From Trichobilharzia regenti (lineage: Eukaryota; Platyhelminthes; Trematoda; Strigeidida; Schistosomatidae), in the NCBI GenBank assembly GCA_944472135.2, contig OX235270.1, positions 44,764,352-44,828,351 on the forward strand: DNA of 64,000 nucleotides, in the 5' to 3' direction. The translations under genes were made by a program, and so were the position numbers. Position 1 is the stretch's first letter. Each line of letters opens with the position of its first letter. The notes beneath the pieces were generated by a model, which was not told the origin of the DNA, ran no database searches, and worked only from the letters and a program-made list of their open reading frames with translations. This document shows, piece after piece, positions 32,981 through 43,964 of this stretch.

Positions 32981-35900
32981 AGTCGAAGGAGCATGCGCGT
33001 CTATTACATTCGGTGTCAGATAAAGCACAAATGAAATAAAATTTGAAGTCAGTTATTTAAACATAGTTAAATAGTTAAGTGTCATAGGGGGTAACACCAA
33101 GTGTTTTCTTTCTCGTTCCCCAGTACACATTCGATGTTTGTTGGTTGAACCCTTTCTCATGAAATACTCTGTCGGTATCAATTGAGGACGATTTTTCAAA
33201 AGCATCATATCGACAAAAAGGAAATGTTAAGTATCAGTGAATCTGACACGATAAACAATTTTAAATTAAATTAACAATTCCTTTTGAGACATTTAGGGAA
33301 GTAAATTTTCTTTTCGACGATTTAATTTTCATAACTGTTCACTAGTATTTATACATGGATTACAATAAACAATAACAAGTAGTATTGCTGTGGGTGTGTG
33401 TGTACTTTAAAACTGAACAGTGAGTGTAAATACTAAAGTACAATGATACTGACCTAGATGATTACGAATCACAAACAGATTAGACATTTGAATGTCTGAA
33501 TTAAATTATATAATGTTATTCTGGTCGGTGGATTTTCGAATGATATCCTGCCGAGAGCTTTAATCAGCGGTTCTTCTGATTAATGTGAAGGAAATTTATG
33601 TCAAAGAATTCTCAGTACAATAATCGTGTTGTTAGAAGCATATCAACAACTTTAGTTAATTTGTATTCTTTACCAAGCAAATATGAAATTGTAAACCACA
33701 GTTTGGATTTATTTTCAAAATTTTTTGTAAATGAAAATGTTTATTTGTACAACATTAAATGAAGTCACTACTGTAATGAGCTAACAAGATTAAGGCCAAT
33801 AGGCATTTTATGCTCATTTAATAATGATACATCTATGTTTGAGACAATATGCTAACATATGGTACAAAACGTTTTAGCACATTTAGTTTCAAAATACTTT
33901 TTTCTTCATACAGGATTTACGTGTAAAGCAGTAATCTGAAGTATATCTTCCTATCGTTGAAGAATTCCACAGCGTTTACTTGGAAGCAAGTAAAGTCAGC
34001 GCGCACGTCCAGGTATAGATCATTTAATATAACTGTACAATTAAAACAATGATAAGTTCAGCTGAAATTAAGCATTTTGGTGGAAATCGATTTCAGTAAC
34101 CTTGTGATTCAAGCAGGCCACCTAATGAATCACTTTATATTAATTATTTGTATTACCAGACTTAGTATATTGAGACGTAGTTTAATATCTTCTGACATAT
34201 CGTCACTTTGCAAACAGACTCACCGTATAAATGCTATGCTTTGGGTGAAAGTACATGTAAACTTGAAACTAGTATCTTAGACCTCGAAATAGACGCACAA
34301 TTAACATAATTTCCAAATTATTAAGAAATTTCACAGCCTTGTATCCAGCATAGTCTAACTAGCTGACCACCATATAACAACTACACATACGACATCCTGA
34401 ACTCACCGATGTTTCTTTCCTATCTTTTAATAAGGAAAAACTATCTTAGTTCCCACAGTTGAATATCGCCAAGATTGGCAAACGAATAGTATTCTAATCA
34501 CTATTCAAGAGTATACAGAACTAGTACAAGTGATAAGACAAATAGACAGAAAAATTTTGAAAAGTAGTCTTGGCAACGTATCATTCCTTAGTACTAAGTA
34601 AAAATCTGAAGCATGCGTTACTTCTTTTTAATTATAGAAAAAATCTCTTAATGAATATTTGATTCCAAAAGAAGTAATAATTAATGCAATTAACTCTTAA
34701 TGTGGAAGTTTAATTTCAAACTGAAGAAGTTTTAAAGTCGGCCCTTCATGTTTTGATCATTTGGCATTCTTCCGTCCATTTGATTTTATAATCTGAATTT
34801 CTCCAGTATTGTGGTGGTGTGATACAGACAGTGGGTTTCAATGAATATTATTCTCAATGTAAGAATCACTGTATGTGTTAGTGTTAACATGTGAATATTA
34901 TTTCCACAGTTCAATAGTGCATTAGCAGGAGAATGCTATATATATTTGAACATCCTATTTTGTCTCGGTTAATTTAAACCAGCATCACACGCTCAATGAT
35001 TGGTTAAAGAATATAAACTCTAAAGATATAAATAGCGGCTCGATCACTTGAAAATATACCTTGGCTTCAGTGCCTTGCCTTCTGCCGTTACAGTACTACC
35101 CAAACATTCCAACTTGGAATAACTGGCGAATTGTTGCAGCCTACTGCAACATAACATTTAAAAGAATGTTATCTTCACAGAGAAATAAAATATTCCACCA
35201 TCTGCGCATAAAGTAAGTCTAGAAAGTTCATCAAATAAGGTTTCAGAAAGAGATATCCATAGTACATTTAATATTATAACAGTCGTCTTATGACATCACG
35301 AACTCTGTCTTTACCTATTAATGATAACTTTTATCGCTTGTTTTCCAATTAATAGCCTATACTTTGTCATTTTACGTGAAGACATTTGGTCAAGCAGAAT
35401 TTGAAGCCATTTTTCTACCCCAGTTACCTCATAAGTTGTAAAGCGGTGTTTATGTATTTCTCATATTTTCTTCTTTAAATTATCTTTATCATTGTAGAAT
35501 AAAATTACGAGCAAGGCAGTGCAGTGTGACCTCATATTCCGTTAGTTTACAAGAAGTCGCGTCGGTTAATGCAGATCGATGATTGCTAAACTATACAAGA
35601 TCATCCGAGACAACAAATAATCCAAAATAAAGACAAAACAACAGGAATATCTAGCATAGATCGTTTAACAAGTTTATTTTCAGTGTCTTATTGTTTCCTC
35701 TACTGCCTTCTCCCTCTCTCTAAGGTCAGAAATCGATCTCACCAAAACTAATATGATGTCGTTAAATCATGGGATTAGCAGGTATTTTATGAAGCGTGGA
35801 GTAATAACCTTGAGACGGTTAGCAAAAAATTCAGACGGACATTTACTTCAAGAGGTTTGTTCATAGTGAAAAAATGCAAGGTTACAGCGGTGATAAAAAA

Positions 35901-36212
35901 GTACGTATAACTCCTTTCGTCCTATCTTCTAGCCTCTCTGACATCACTGCAGTTAACAAATGACTCCAATAAAAAGCTATAAAACAAAATTTTGCGTGTA
36001 TCATTTGGATGTCTCCTTTCCTTTAAATAAAAAAAACTGAAGAGGTATTGATTACATGTGCACCTGTATAAAGAAAGAGTAGGATCTGTCTCGCTAAAAA
36101 CGACAGTGAGCTGGTTTTTGGTAGAATATCAATTCCGGTTGCTTTCCAAATTAACCAGACAAGTCTATCCACAAAATTAAGGCGAATATCCGTAGGTATA
36201 AAATAGTGAGAC
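32981..36212. other. 3.2 kb without recognisable genes or repeats
   Basis: Only short frames (such as 34077-34280 plus and 36023-36214 minus) and no family motif. Small hairpins occur near 35135-35152 (GTTGCAGcctaCTGCAAC). A GT run is at about 33391-33402. Confidence 0.45.
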
Positions 36213-36375
36213 ACTTACGTGTAATTGTACTTCGCTATGACCAAATTCCAGTAAGTCAAAGAACAACATAGAGTAGATAGAAGCCAGGAATCAGTATCTA
36301 GCAGAATTATGTGTATTGTATGATTAAAACAAATATTAACAAACCAAAATGAATATTTAAACAATATAGTGACAG
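36213..36375 (-). repeat. LTR-like direct repeat, 3' arm
   Basis: Shares with 39239-39391, in the same orientation, stretches such as ccagtaagtcaaag(a/g)acaaca and a 'ttgtatgattaaaa'-like stretch. The position at both ends of the Gypsy remains fits an LTR pair, but TG/CA ends and a target duplication were not confirmed. Confidence 0.45.
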
Positions 36376-36424
36376 AAATTTTTAATCACGATATCCGTAC
36401 ATGTTAAATGTCTTGTGGTTGTAT

Positions 36425-36590
36425 TATCTGAGCTGGATGGTTAATTTGCGTAGCTTTCATCACCCTACTGGGTGACATCTTCAGCGCATACTTCAATTTG
36501 AAGTGAGCTTTTAGATTTCTCCACGAGTTTATTAATCATCTCTCCCGGTGACCTTGGACGTGATTGGTTGTTTTTGTGTGTTTTCACACC
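36425..36590 (-). mobile_element. Penelope-like element terminal segment (C-terminal codons plus terminal repeat)
   Basis: Minus strand encodes E-N-T-Q-K-Q-P-I-T-S-K-V-T-G-R-D-D then a stop, matching the last residues of the Penelope frame ending at 54775, followed by the same terminal sequence as 54757-54885 including the hammerhead-like fold. Confidence 0.6.
36443..36492 (-). ncRNA. Hammerhead-ribozyme-like fold in Penelope terminal repeat
   Basis: On the minus strand GCGCTGAAGA is followed by a stem of TCACC and GGTGA around a CAGTAG loop, then ATGAAAGC. CTGAAGA fits the CUGANGA core and GAAA the second conserved box. One extra U follows the first box and a canonical cleavage-site triplet with stem III closure is not evident, so it may be inactive. 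Penelope-like elements are known to carry hammerhead motifs. Confidence 0.5.
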
Positions 36591-36862
36591 TTCTCTATCA
36601 TATCTAAAATGTCTTGTTGCACGTCGATAATGGACTCTAGGTTTATTTTCAAGTCTCTCAGACTTTCTAAAGAATTCTGTGCTATTATTTTATCGAAACC
36701 CCTTGAATTTATTTCTGGATTATCTAAAAATTTAAGTTTAATAGAGGAATCATTTAAATTATATTTGGAACGACCTGCTTCATTTGTTTTCTCCTGATCC
36801 TGCTTTTGTAGACGTGTGATGTAAACAGTGTACAACTGTACTGTCGATTTAAAAGCACACAA
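36587..36862 (-). CDS. Unrecognised minus-strand open segment, possible host exon
   Basis: A ~90-codon frame, polar and probably helical, ending with I-D-V-Q-Q-D-I-L-D-M-I-E-K. A GT directly after that segment (36593, minus strand: GAGAAG/GTGTGA) and an AG upstream could be splice sites. It sits between Gypsy and Penelope remains, so it may also be uncharacterised element sequence. No family recognised. Confidence 0.2.
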
Positions 36863-37029
36863 GTGGATTGTTTCATTTGTTAAAATTTACTTTTCCTTTA
36901 AGACGACTTAATTCACGAGAAAACATTCTGAGTTGAGTGATGAAAGTTGGTAATATTTATCAGCTAGATTTTCCAATTATAAATTACTCCTACGTGCTGC
37001 GCATAATTCATTGTTTTTACAAACTTCAG

Positions 37030-37156
37030 CACCAACAGAATCTCAAGAAACAAACGAACTGCCTCATATTTCAGTCAGTAAAGCTTTAGAATCTATCGCT
37101 TTAGAGGTAACTGATCACTTAGATGCAGTTTTTGAAGTTTTCCGCCCTGGTCGTTT
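37030..37156 (+). CDS. Candidate host exon
   Basis: Bounded by a plausible acceptor (T-rich tract then 'aaacttcag' ending at 37029) and a strong donor 'gtaagt' at 37157. The frame between them encodes A-P-T-E-S-Q-E-T-N-E-L-P-H and A-L-E-S-I-A-L-E-V-T-D-H-L without stops. No family recognised; neighbouring exons were not identified. Confidence 0.25.
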
Positions 37157-37335
37157 GTAAGTTTTGCTTTTGAACTGTTCTTTCAAAAGTAACTAATGTC
37201 TACTCTCTTCAGTAAGACTTTTCTCAGCTGCCTGTAAGCTTGCACAATCCACTTGATGGAGCTGAGTTGGCTAGCTTGACTTGATGTGGGGAATTCGAGA
37301 TTCTTGTTGAGCTTGACTACTCTGTGATTGAAAAT

Positions 37336-37572
37336 TCATTTAGCAGTCAGCATCTGATAAGCCTGAGGGAGTAATTGAACTTCTGAACCACATAATGACT
37401 GGATTTCTGATTTCAAATGCCTAATCTCAGCCAATAGGTTTAAAATGTATTCATTCTTGTAACAAGTTTTCCCACTAGTTTTACAACCATTTGATAGTGA
37501 TGGATTTGAACCTGATGCATTAGGTTTGACATCTACACATGTTGACCGTCGTAAAGCTGAATTCCTGAGCAA
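37336..37572 (-). pseudogene. Unrecognised 78-codon frame following the Gypsy protease remnant
   Basis: Contains several cysteines and a C-terminal segment N-L-L-A-E-I-R-H-L-K-S-E-I-Q-S-L that could form a coiled coil. It lies directly downstream of the protease remnant, out of frame. It may be element or chance sequence. Confidence 0.15.
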
Positions 37573-37895
37573 AACTCTTTCAATAGCTCAACAGTTTAAG
37601 AGCCTTTAGTTTCAATAAGGATGGACCGTATTCACCAACAAGGAAAGGAATATTTACGAGACTGCCACTTTCTGATTTCAAAGTAGTATCAATGGTACCA
37701 ATAAAAGGTGGCTTATGGCCAGTAATCCTTGTGACTGCGCTGGCAGAAGGATTCACCTAGATATGCTTATAGAGCAACAGTAAAACTTTCTTAGAAACTA
37801 AAGACTCAGTACTTCTATTATCAATTATGAAAGAGTGGGTCTTACCTAAATTTGTGGTGACTTTCATTAGGTGATAGTGAGTGTTGTAAAATATT
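37560..37895 (-). pseudogene. Gypsy aspartic protease remnant
   Basis: Minus strand aligns with the array-unit protease: S-F-I-I-D-N-R-S-T-E-S, I-T-G-H-K-P-P-F-I-G, V-N-I-P-F-L-V-G-E-Y-G-P-S-L-L. The catalytic D-T-G has become D-N-R and there is at least one stop (a TAG after Y-K-H-I). Inactive. Confidence 0.75.
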
Positions 37896-37983
37896 GAAAG
37901 GGACAATGACTACATTTTACAAATAAGAAGAATATTGTGAATTTCGAGCAACGAAAGTAATGTAACTTCAGCTAGGGGGCATT

Positions 37984-38341
37984 GTGTATCCCATCTTACC
38001 ATACTTATAGTGTAATAACAGAAGACAGGGGCCAGTCAACAGATCGTTTATTAAGGAAATCAACACGTATTCATATATTTCCATGCACATTATTATAGCT
38101 TATTCAAGTAAACAAACACACTCCTCTGATTGGTTGTTTCTCACAGAAAGTTGACCTTGCATCTCTTTGTTTCTTGAATGTCAGGTCGTCTATATGTTAA
38201 CTGTATCTTTCTACGCAAAGTCGGCTGTGATTGGTTGTTGAAACAGTCTTGTTCATATTTTCTCACGACCAATATTTGCGATATACCCAATGACGTAAAA
38301 TACTGTCTACCATTTTTGGCTAGCCTGCTCTCAACACAATA
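37984..38341 (-). repeat. Probable solo LTR inserted in the Gypsy zinc-knuckle region
   Basis: The segment begins TGTGTTGAG and ends ATACACA on the minus strand, with an AATAAA about 70 bases before its end, as in LTRs. The Gypsy sequence aligned to the array unit is continuous on both sides of it. No clear target-site duplication. Confidence 0.45.
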
Positions 38342-38479
38342 GCACTTAGAATCCCGAAAACAGCAAGTACTTCATAAGTTAATCTTCCCACGCGAATAAC
38401 ATGATTGAGTATCTTTGCACCATTTTGTAATCTGTCAAATGACATGTGAGACTTATTTTTGTGAACACCTGCATTTTTA

Positions 38480-38695
38480 ATAGTTGGTTTGTAAGGATAA
38501 GAATTGTTTTTTACCAGTTGATCATGGATTAATATCAGTTAGAGAACTATTGAAAACCATCAGGGAGTGCTGGACAGCTGTCTCATCTTAGTTTGGGAAT
38601 CATCGGCAGTACGCACCCCACTGGGGCTCGAACCTAGGACCTTTCACTTGTAAGGCAAGCTCGTATACCATTCAGCCACTGGAACCCTGCATTAC
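38480..38695 (-). mobile_element. Hammerhead-bearing tRNA-headed SINE (Sm-alpha-like), full
   Basis: Minus strand: A-box-like TGGCTGAATGGTATACGAGC, B-box-like GGTTCGAGCC, then GGTGCGTACTG, the hammerhead-like segment, CAGCACTCCCTGATGGTTTTC and a 3' end shared with 52285-52420. It is inserted in Gypsy gag. Confidence 0.7.
38563..38618 (-). ncRNA. Hammerhead motif in SINE, degenerate
   Basis: Core reads CCGATGA and GAGAC in place of CUGAUGA and GAAAC. The short palindromic ACAGCTGT stem III and the GTACTG / CAGCAC stem I arms are still recognisable. Probably inactive. Confidence 0.5.
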
Positions 38696-38769
38696 CAAGA
38701 TTATATAGCTTGGTGTTCACTGTTAACATCTTCATACGTAGTACATAAATATTTAATAGTTTCAAAGTG

Positions 38770-39221
38770 TATGAAGCAATTTGAATCACCTCTTTTTCTA
38801 AATTCGGAATAATAATCCAATCAAATAGATAATCACATAGTTGAGTACTGAGCTGATCTCCAAAGCTTCATTTTGAACCTTTCATCTGCAGCTGAAGAAC
38901 AAAGTCTCGAATCTTTTGGTAAGGAGCACGAACTAATTTACTGAAATCCTCCTTCTCTCATGTTTGAAAAGCAGTATTATAGTATTGATCTATTTTTAGT
39001 CAACCAAGCTTGTATTGTGCAAGGGCAGTTGTTTTACCTGGAAATGAGATGGTTTTCAGCAGACTGTATGCATCTTGTATAAACGCAGTAATAAAATGAG
39101 TTGAAATTTCTTTATCTAAAACATTTTTTGAAAAAAACCATGCATCAAAGCATCCAAGGTAATCAGTGATTTCCCGCGGTGAATCGTTGCTAGGAGACTT
39201 TCCAAGATCGCCTAATTCCAA
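38770..39221 (-). pseudogene. Gypsy gag remnant
   Basis: 73 codons open from 39221 (D-Y-L-G-C-F-D-A-W-F, H-F-I-T-A-F, Y-S-L-L-K-T-I-S-F-P) followed after a stop by F-S-K-L-V-R-A-P-Y-Q-K-I-R-D-F and G-D-Q-L-S-T-Q-L-C-D, typical of the retrotransposon gag core. Frameshifted and interrupted. Confidence 0.65.
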
Positions 39222-39238
39222 ATATACGCCAAATTATG

Positions 39239-39391
39239 ATACTTATATGTACTTAGATTTCTCAATGACCAAGTACCAGTAAGTCAAAGGACAACAAGGA
39301 GAAGACAGAAGTTAGGAATTCGAATCTAACACAACTATGTATATTGTTTGATTAAAATAAATGTTAACAAACAACAGTGAACAATATAGTG
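39239..39391 (-). repeat. LTR-like direct repeat, 5' arm
   Basis: Partner of 36213-36375; lies just upstream of the gag start, as a 5' LTR would. Confidence 0.45.
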
Positions 39392-39849
39392 ATATACTAA
39401 ATATTCCCATAGTAAAATTCAAAACAACACATTTAAGCAAATAATATTGTTTTCAATTAGATCTCATCAGACTTAACTCTAATATACATAAGTTTACAAA
39501 CAAAAGTTCAAATATAAACCAATCATGGTGTTTTGTCTATAAGATAATAAGATGGTGAATATAAATTGTGAAATTAGTCATAATAGTGGTAACGATAACA
39601 ATAATAATGATAATAATAATGGTTTTATCAATAATAAGGATGGAAAAGTGAGGTAATCTGTGATAACACGAATAATGAAAAATCGCATGATTAAACAAAC
39701 AAATGTTCAGGTGGAAGTAGTCCATCAAGGCTAGTAAAAACAAATGAACCGATTAAGTAATGCTAGACTGTAGGGGAAGTAAATGAAACACGCTTTTAAT
39801 GAAGATGTGATAAGATCAAGGGATTATAAGAAAAAGGATGAAAATATAA
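39392..39849. other. AT-rich spacer with AAT-type microsatellite
   Basis: Holds an imperfect ataataatgat-type run at about 39595-39625. The part next to 39849 is probably the 3' UTR of the Penelope element. Confidence 0.4.
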
Positions 39850-41835
39850 ACAAGGGGTGGTGTAGAAGTCTTTAGTTGGTTATGTCTTAATAGGCCAAGG
39901 GAGGGATAATGGCTGTACGAACTTCTTTTGAGTGCATTGTTTAGGTTTAATGGTTCGAATGCCTATCACCTCAGCTGTGTGCAGTAGACAAATACGAATT
40001 CTACTGGAAAGATTTTGTGGGATGCAATGAATTACCTTGAAAGCACTCGTTCTCTCCACTACATCACCACTACCAACTAAATATGACAGAATTGAGCCAC
40101 TGACTGTTTTTGTTTGTTTTTTGCCAAACCTCTGTGGGAAATGTTCAGTAACACGTTGACTATGCTGTCTAGTAATACGCCCAATATAACTATCACCGCA
40201 AGTGCAGTTGAATTGAAAAATGCACATAGATATGGCAAAACTATCTAACTTATCCTTTGTTTGAGTCCCAATCCTTCGTTGGACAGAGAATGGCAAACAT
40301 AGGTTTGCTGAGTAAAACGTTCTTCGTACACTCCTGGAAAGTCTCTGGAATAAAATCTCACTTGACGAGTCACCATTAAATTGTAACTTAATCAATAGAG
40401 GTTTCTTACGTGCAGTTAGGGTCTCAGGTTTTCTCTTTGATGTTTTCATATGTTTCTTTATGAAACTACTCAGATAGCCCATCTCCGTCAAGGAATCGTG
40501 AATATATTCAAAATTCGTTTTTAAGAGGTCATCCGTACATATCTTTCTTGCTCTGCTCGCAAGACAATTAACAACAATCCTTTTATATTTAATGGGCACG
40601 TAACTAAGGAAGTGTGTGTATTGCCCTGTGAATGTGCTTTTTCTATACACGCTTCTCCCAAGTGACCCATCTTCTCTCCTATTTAGCAAGACATCCAGAA
40701 AATGTAGTTTATTCTCCTGCTCCTCTTCACAAGTAAAGGTAAGCGAGGGTGGATATTGTTGAATTTCAGCAACAGTTCCCATCAGCTAAGATAAATATAT
40801 CATCGACATATCGGCAATACACATCAAACTCCTTGATGATGTCCTTCAATTTCACGTTTGCAAGTTTTGCAAGAAAGAAGTCAGCTAATATTGAGCCTAA
40901 TGGTGAACCCATAGCTATTTCATCTACTTGTCGATAGTATCAATTATTGGAAACAAAGTGAACATTCGTTGTGCATTTAAGAAGTAATTTTTTGAGGCTA
41001 CACAAGGGGATTCCTAAGTCTTATTGCCTTTCGGTGATTTCTTGACAAATATAATCTACTGTTTCCATAAGTGGTACATTAGTGAATAGTGATGATACAT
41101 CCATGGATAACATGCGTTTATACCTCACATTAGTCTCGGATATTTTAGAAATAAAGTCGAACACATCACTGATTCTATGTTGCACGATTTCTCTATGCAA
41201 AATAACCCAGAATCTTCACTAACCATTTGGCTGTTCCGTGAAATGGAGAGTTATACATATCTAAAACAGAGTGAAGGGGAAGACCAGATTTGTGCAATTC
41301 GGGTAGACCGTAAAGATGTGGAGTATTGGTACCCGTGGGTTTCGTGGACTCATACGTGGTTGATGATAATACTCCTATTTGGTTCAGTTTTTTGAGGGAG
41401 TCAGTCATTAGTTTCTCCGCTCTTACATTAAGGTCTTTGGAAACACCAAGAGATTAGAATTTAGTTTGATCACTCAAAATACCTTCCATTTTCTAAGCAT
41501 AATCACTTTTGTCTAGTAAAACTGTACCGTCACCTTCATCTGGCTTGCTAATAATTAGGCTTACGTTACTCCTAAGTTCTCTTAGAGCTTCTCTATGTTG
41601 CTTAGATAACAGACTATTCACTGAATGTCTATTATTCTTGTTTTGTTGGCAGCTGCCAACTAGCCGCGTTTTGAACTAAGTTCATTGTCCGATGATGGGG
41701 TAAGATCTGACGTTTGAGAATACAAAATCTGAAACTGTATATCAGTGACTAATTGGTCAACTTTTGGAGCACAATCACTAAATTTGGGACCTGGGAATAA
41801 CACCTCCAATTTTTAAGTACCACATATTCTGCAGG
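39850..41835 (-). mobile_element. Penelope-like element, near-complete coding region, frameshifted
   Basis: Minus strand gives in order: I-S-K-P-D-E-G-D-G-T-V-L-L-D (41510-41560); H-L-Y-G-L-P-E-L-H-K-S-G-L-P-L (41250-41320); [12 protein letters not shown] (40870-40910); catalytic Y-V-D-D-I-F-I-L-A (40795-40820); and, in another frame, the 300-codon segment at 39880-40782 with the GIY-YIG nuclease. Stops and frame shifts occur near 41470, 41190 and 40785. Confidence 0.82.
39880..40782 (-). pseudogene. Penelope RT C-terminus, linker and GIY-YIG endonuclease
   Basis: 300 open codons. Residues ~20-60 continue the RT (K-L-H-F-L-D-V-L-L-N-R, S-V-Y-R-K-S-T-F-T), a linker follows, and residues ~185-290 form the GIY-YIG domain: C-T-C-G-D-S-Y-I-G-R-I-T-R-Q with a downstream arginine and the distal I-H-C-I-P / H-T-A-E-V-I-G-I segments. 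This nuclease nicks DNA to prime reverse transcription in the family. The catalytic Y-V-D-D lies upstream in a different frame, so the element is broken. Confidence 0.8.
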
Positions 41836-43964
41836 ACTGTGCCATTCAAAATTAATTCCTTCATAAGTTTTCATTATTTTGAAATTCAAAGTTATTTTAC
41901 AATGACAAGTGAAAATGTGTTCACTATTTCATAAGTGTGACAAACTGTCCCCAAACTTTAAGTGTATTGATAGCCAAGATTGGTATCTTTAGATGGAATA
42001 TAATTTATTTTTATTTTTAAAATACTCATTATCTCTAACTGGCATCTGATTTATTTACCTTTAAATTAAAAGCTATTGAATAACTGGCATCGTGATGCTA
42101 ATTGACATTTAAATATATCATATAAGTAAATTACGAGTAGTATGCACTGATTTCATAGAGTCAACGAGTATTAATCTGGCAAACCTCGATTAAGATCAAG
42201 TCACCAATAACTGAACTCCGACTGGGAATAAAACCCTCTTTCTGTTAGTCTCTAATAAATAGATAGAGGTGTATGTTTCCCCTTCACTTTCACTATCTTT
42301 ACTAGCCTCTCATAAGCCCAAAAAAGGAGATGGATTCTTTTAGTATTATTGTTTTTATTATCATTTAAAAATGAAAAAAAATGGCAGTGCTGGTAGTTAA
42401 TTTTAATTTTATAAATATTTAGATTTAATGTTATTGTAAATTATTCTTCTCAGAGAGAGAGAGAGAGAAGCAGTTTTCTTTGCAAATCAAAGCTTTGTGT
42501 TCCAAATGATTGGTCAACACCTAGTTAAAACATACTCTTTTTTTTGTTTTAACCGAATGATTAGTGGTAGAGATTGCTGAGGTCTTCTTTCGACTAACCT
42601 GGATATTGACTTACTTGTCTTACTACAAGGACACAAAGACTAATAAAAAGGAATATTTTTTTCGTGTGAACTGAATTTCATCACAGTTAAAATTGAAATA
42701 AATGAACACGATTTGCTACATTTGTCTTAACCTGAAATGTACAAATTTCATCCATTTATTCCTGTAAATTTTTGTCTTGACAAGCTGTATAAAAGTCAAT
42801 CTCTCATCTTTATTTTATTGTAATATTTCCTTTCGGATGATGCATTTTGAACATGTGATATTTCGTGTGTGGATAAAAAAAGTTCGGAGATTGTACAGAC
42901 TAAAAGAATGTATTCTGCAAATGTATCATATTAATAGTAGCGAAATTTTTAAGTTCGATTTTCGCATTGTGTATTAGTCCGCACAGTCTAGAAAGCATTA
43001 CACAAATACCCACGCTAATAAGATTTAATTTAGAATAAGGTTAGTGAATAAATGTGTAGCTGTCTAACATTTTATGCCTGGTTAGCGGGTAATATTCAAT
43101 AATGTAGCGCGAAAATATCCCGCTCGATCAAATTAGGGGATCAGGAATTCCGTCTCTATTCACAAAAATGTAAGAAAATGGCTAATAAGTGATCTCCTGA
43201 AAAAAGGTTTATCAGTTATGTGAGTACGCTTGAGTTAGGCTCGTTTCGGCAGCATACGTGAAATATGATGAAACACGTCTTTTCCAAATAAAATTATCTA
43301 TACTTTCAGTTCTATGGAGAATGGTGTTTTAAATTGATCGATGGGGAAACACACCAATAAATGCCTAGAACACTGAGTCATCACTTTTTGCTTAAAAACT
43401 AACACAAATGGAATACAGGTTTATTTTGCATATTAGTGATAAAACTATTACTAGTAGTTTAGATAGATTTCATTTAAAGTATAAAAAATTCAGTAGTTTG
43501 GTTTATTCTTTAAATTTCACATTGGTAGTTTTATGAAAAAATTATTAAATGCCATATTATCTAAGAAAGTCCAACAATTAGCCTTGTCCCCTGGAATAAT
43601 TTGCACTGTTAGCCACTGAATTTCAATAACTATTCGTCACAACTCGGTAAATTACTGATCAAAACTGTAAAAAACTAAGATTGTCACACTTTTGCGGTGC
43701 TCAACAAGCACTTTGTATGAATGAAAATTATGTTAAAGTGTTGTATTCTATTGACTTTGAATACCTTCCTAGTTAGTGTAACTACCAATACCAATCTGTT
43801 GTAGTCTGAAAGCTAACCAGAACTTCTTTGAGTTGCGCGCAGTGAGGAAATTTCCCGAAGACAGTAGAAAGAGGTTGTTCGCGAGGAAATATGCTGTACT
43901 ATCCAGCAATCATAGGACATCAACGAGTGAAATTACTTCAGAAATGTGGTACTACACAACATAA
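41836..43964. other. 2.1 kb unassigned AT-rich DNA
   Basis: No element or exon recognised. A GA run is present at 42452-42467. Confidence 0.45.

Larger units (their letters stand above)
36213..39391 (-). mobile_element. Decayed Ty3/Gypsy provirus with several nested insertions
   Basis: On the minus strand, from high to low coordinates: an LTR-like arm (39239-39391), gag (39221-38770), a hammerhead SINE insertion (38695-38480), the zinc knuckle region (~38360), an inserted LTR (38341-37984) and protease (37895-37560). Then come unassigned sequence, a Penelope terminus (36590-36425) and a second LTR-like arm (36375-36213). RT, RNase H and integrase are missing. The protease and the DNA around the zinc knuckle align with the array-unit fragment, so both derive from one Gypsy family. 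Confidence 0.6.

Noticed and set aside
42452..42467. GA microsatellite as a regulatory element
   Set aside because: A simple short repeat with nothing around it to support a regulatory role.
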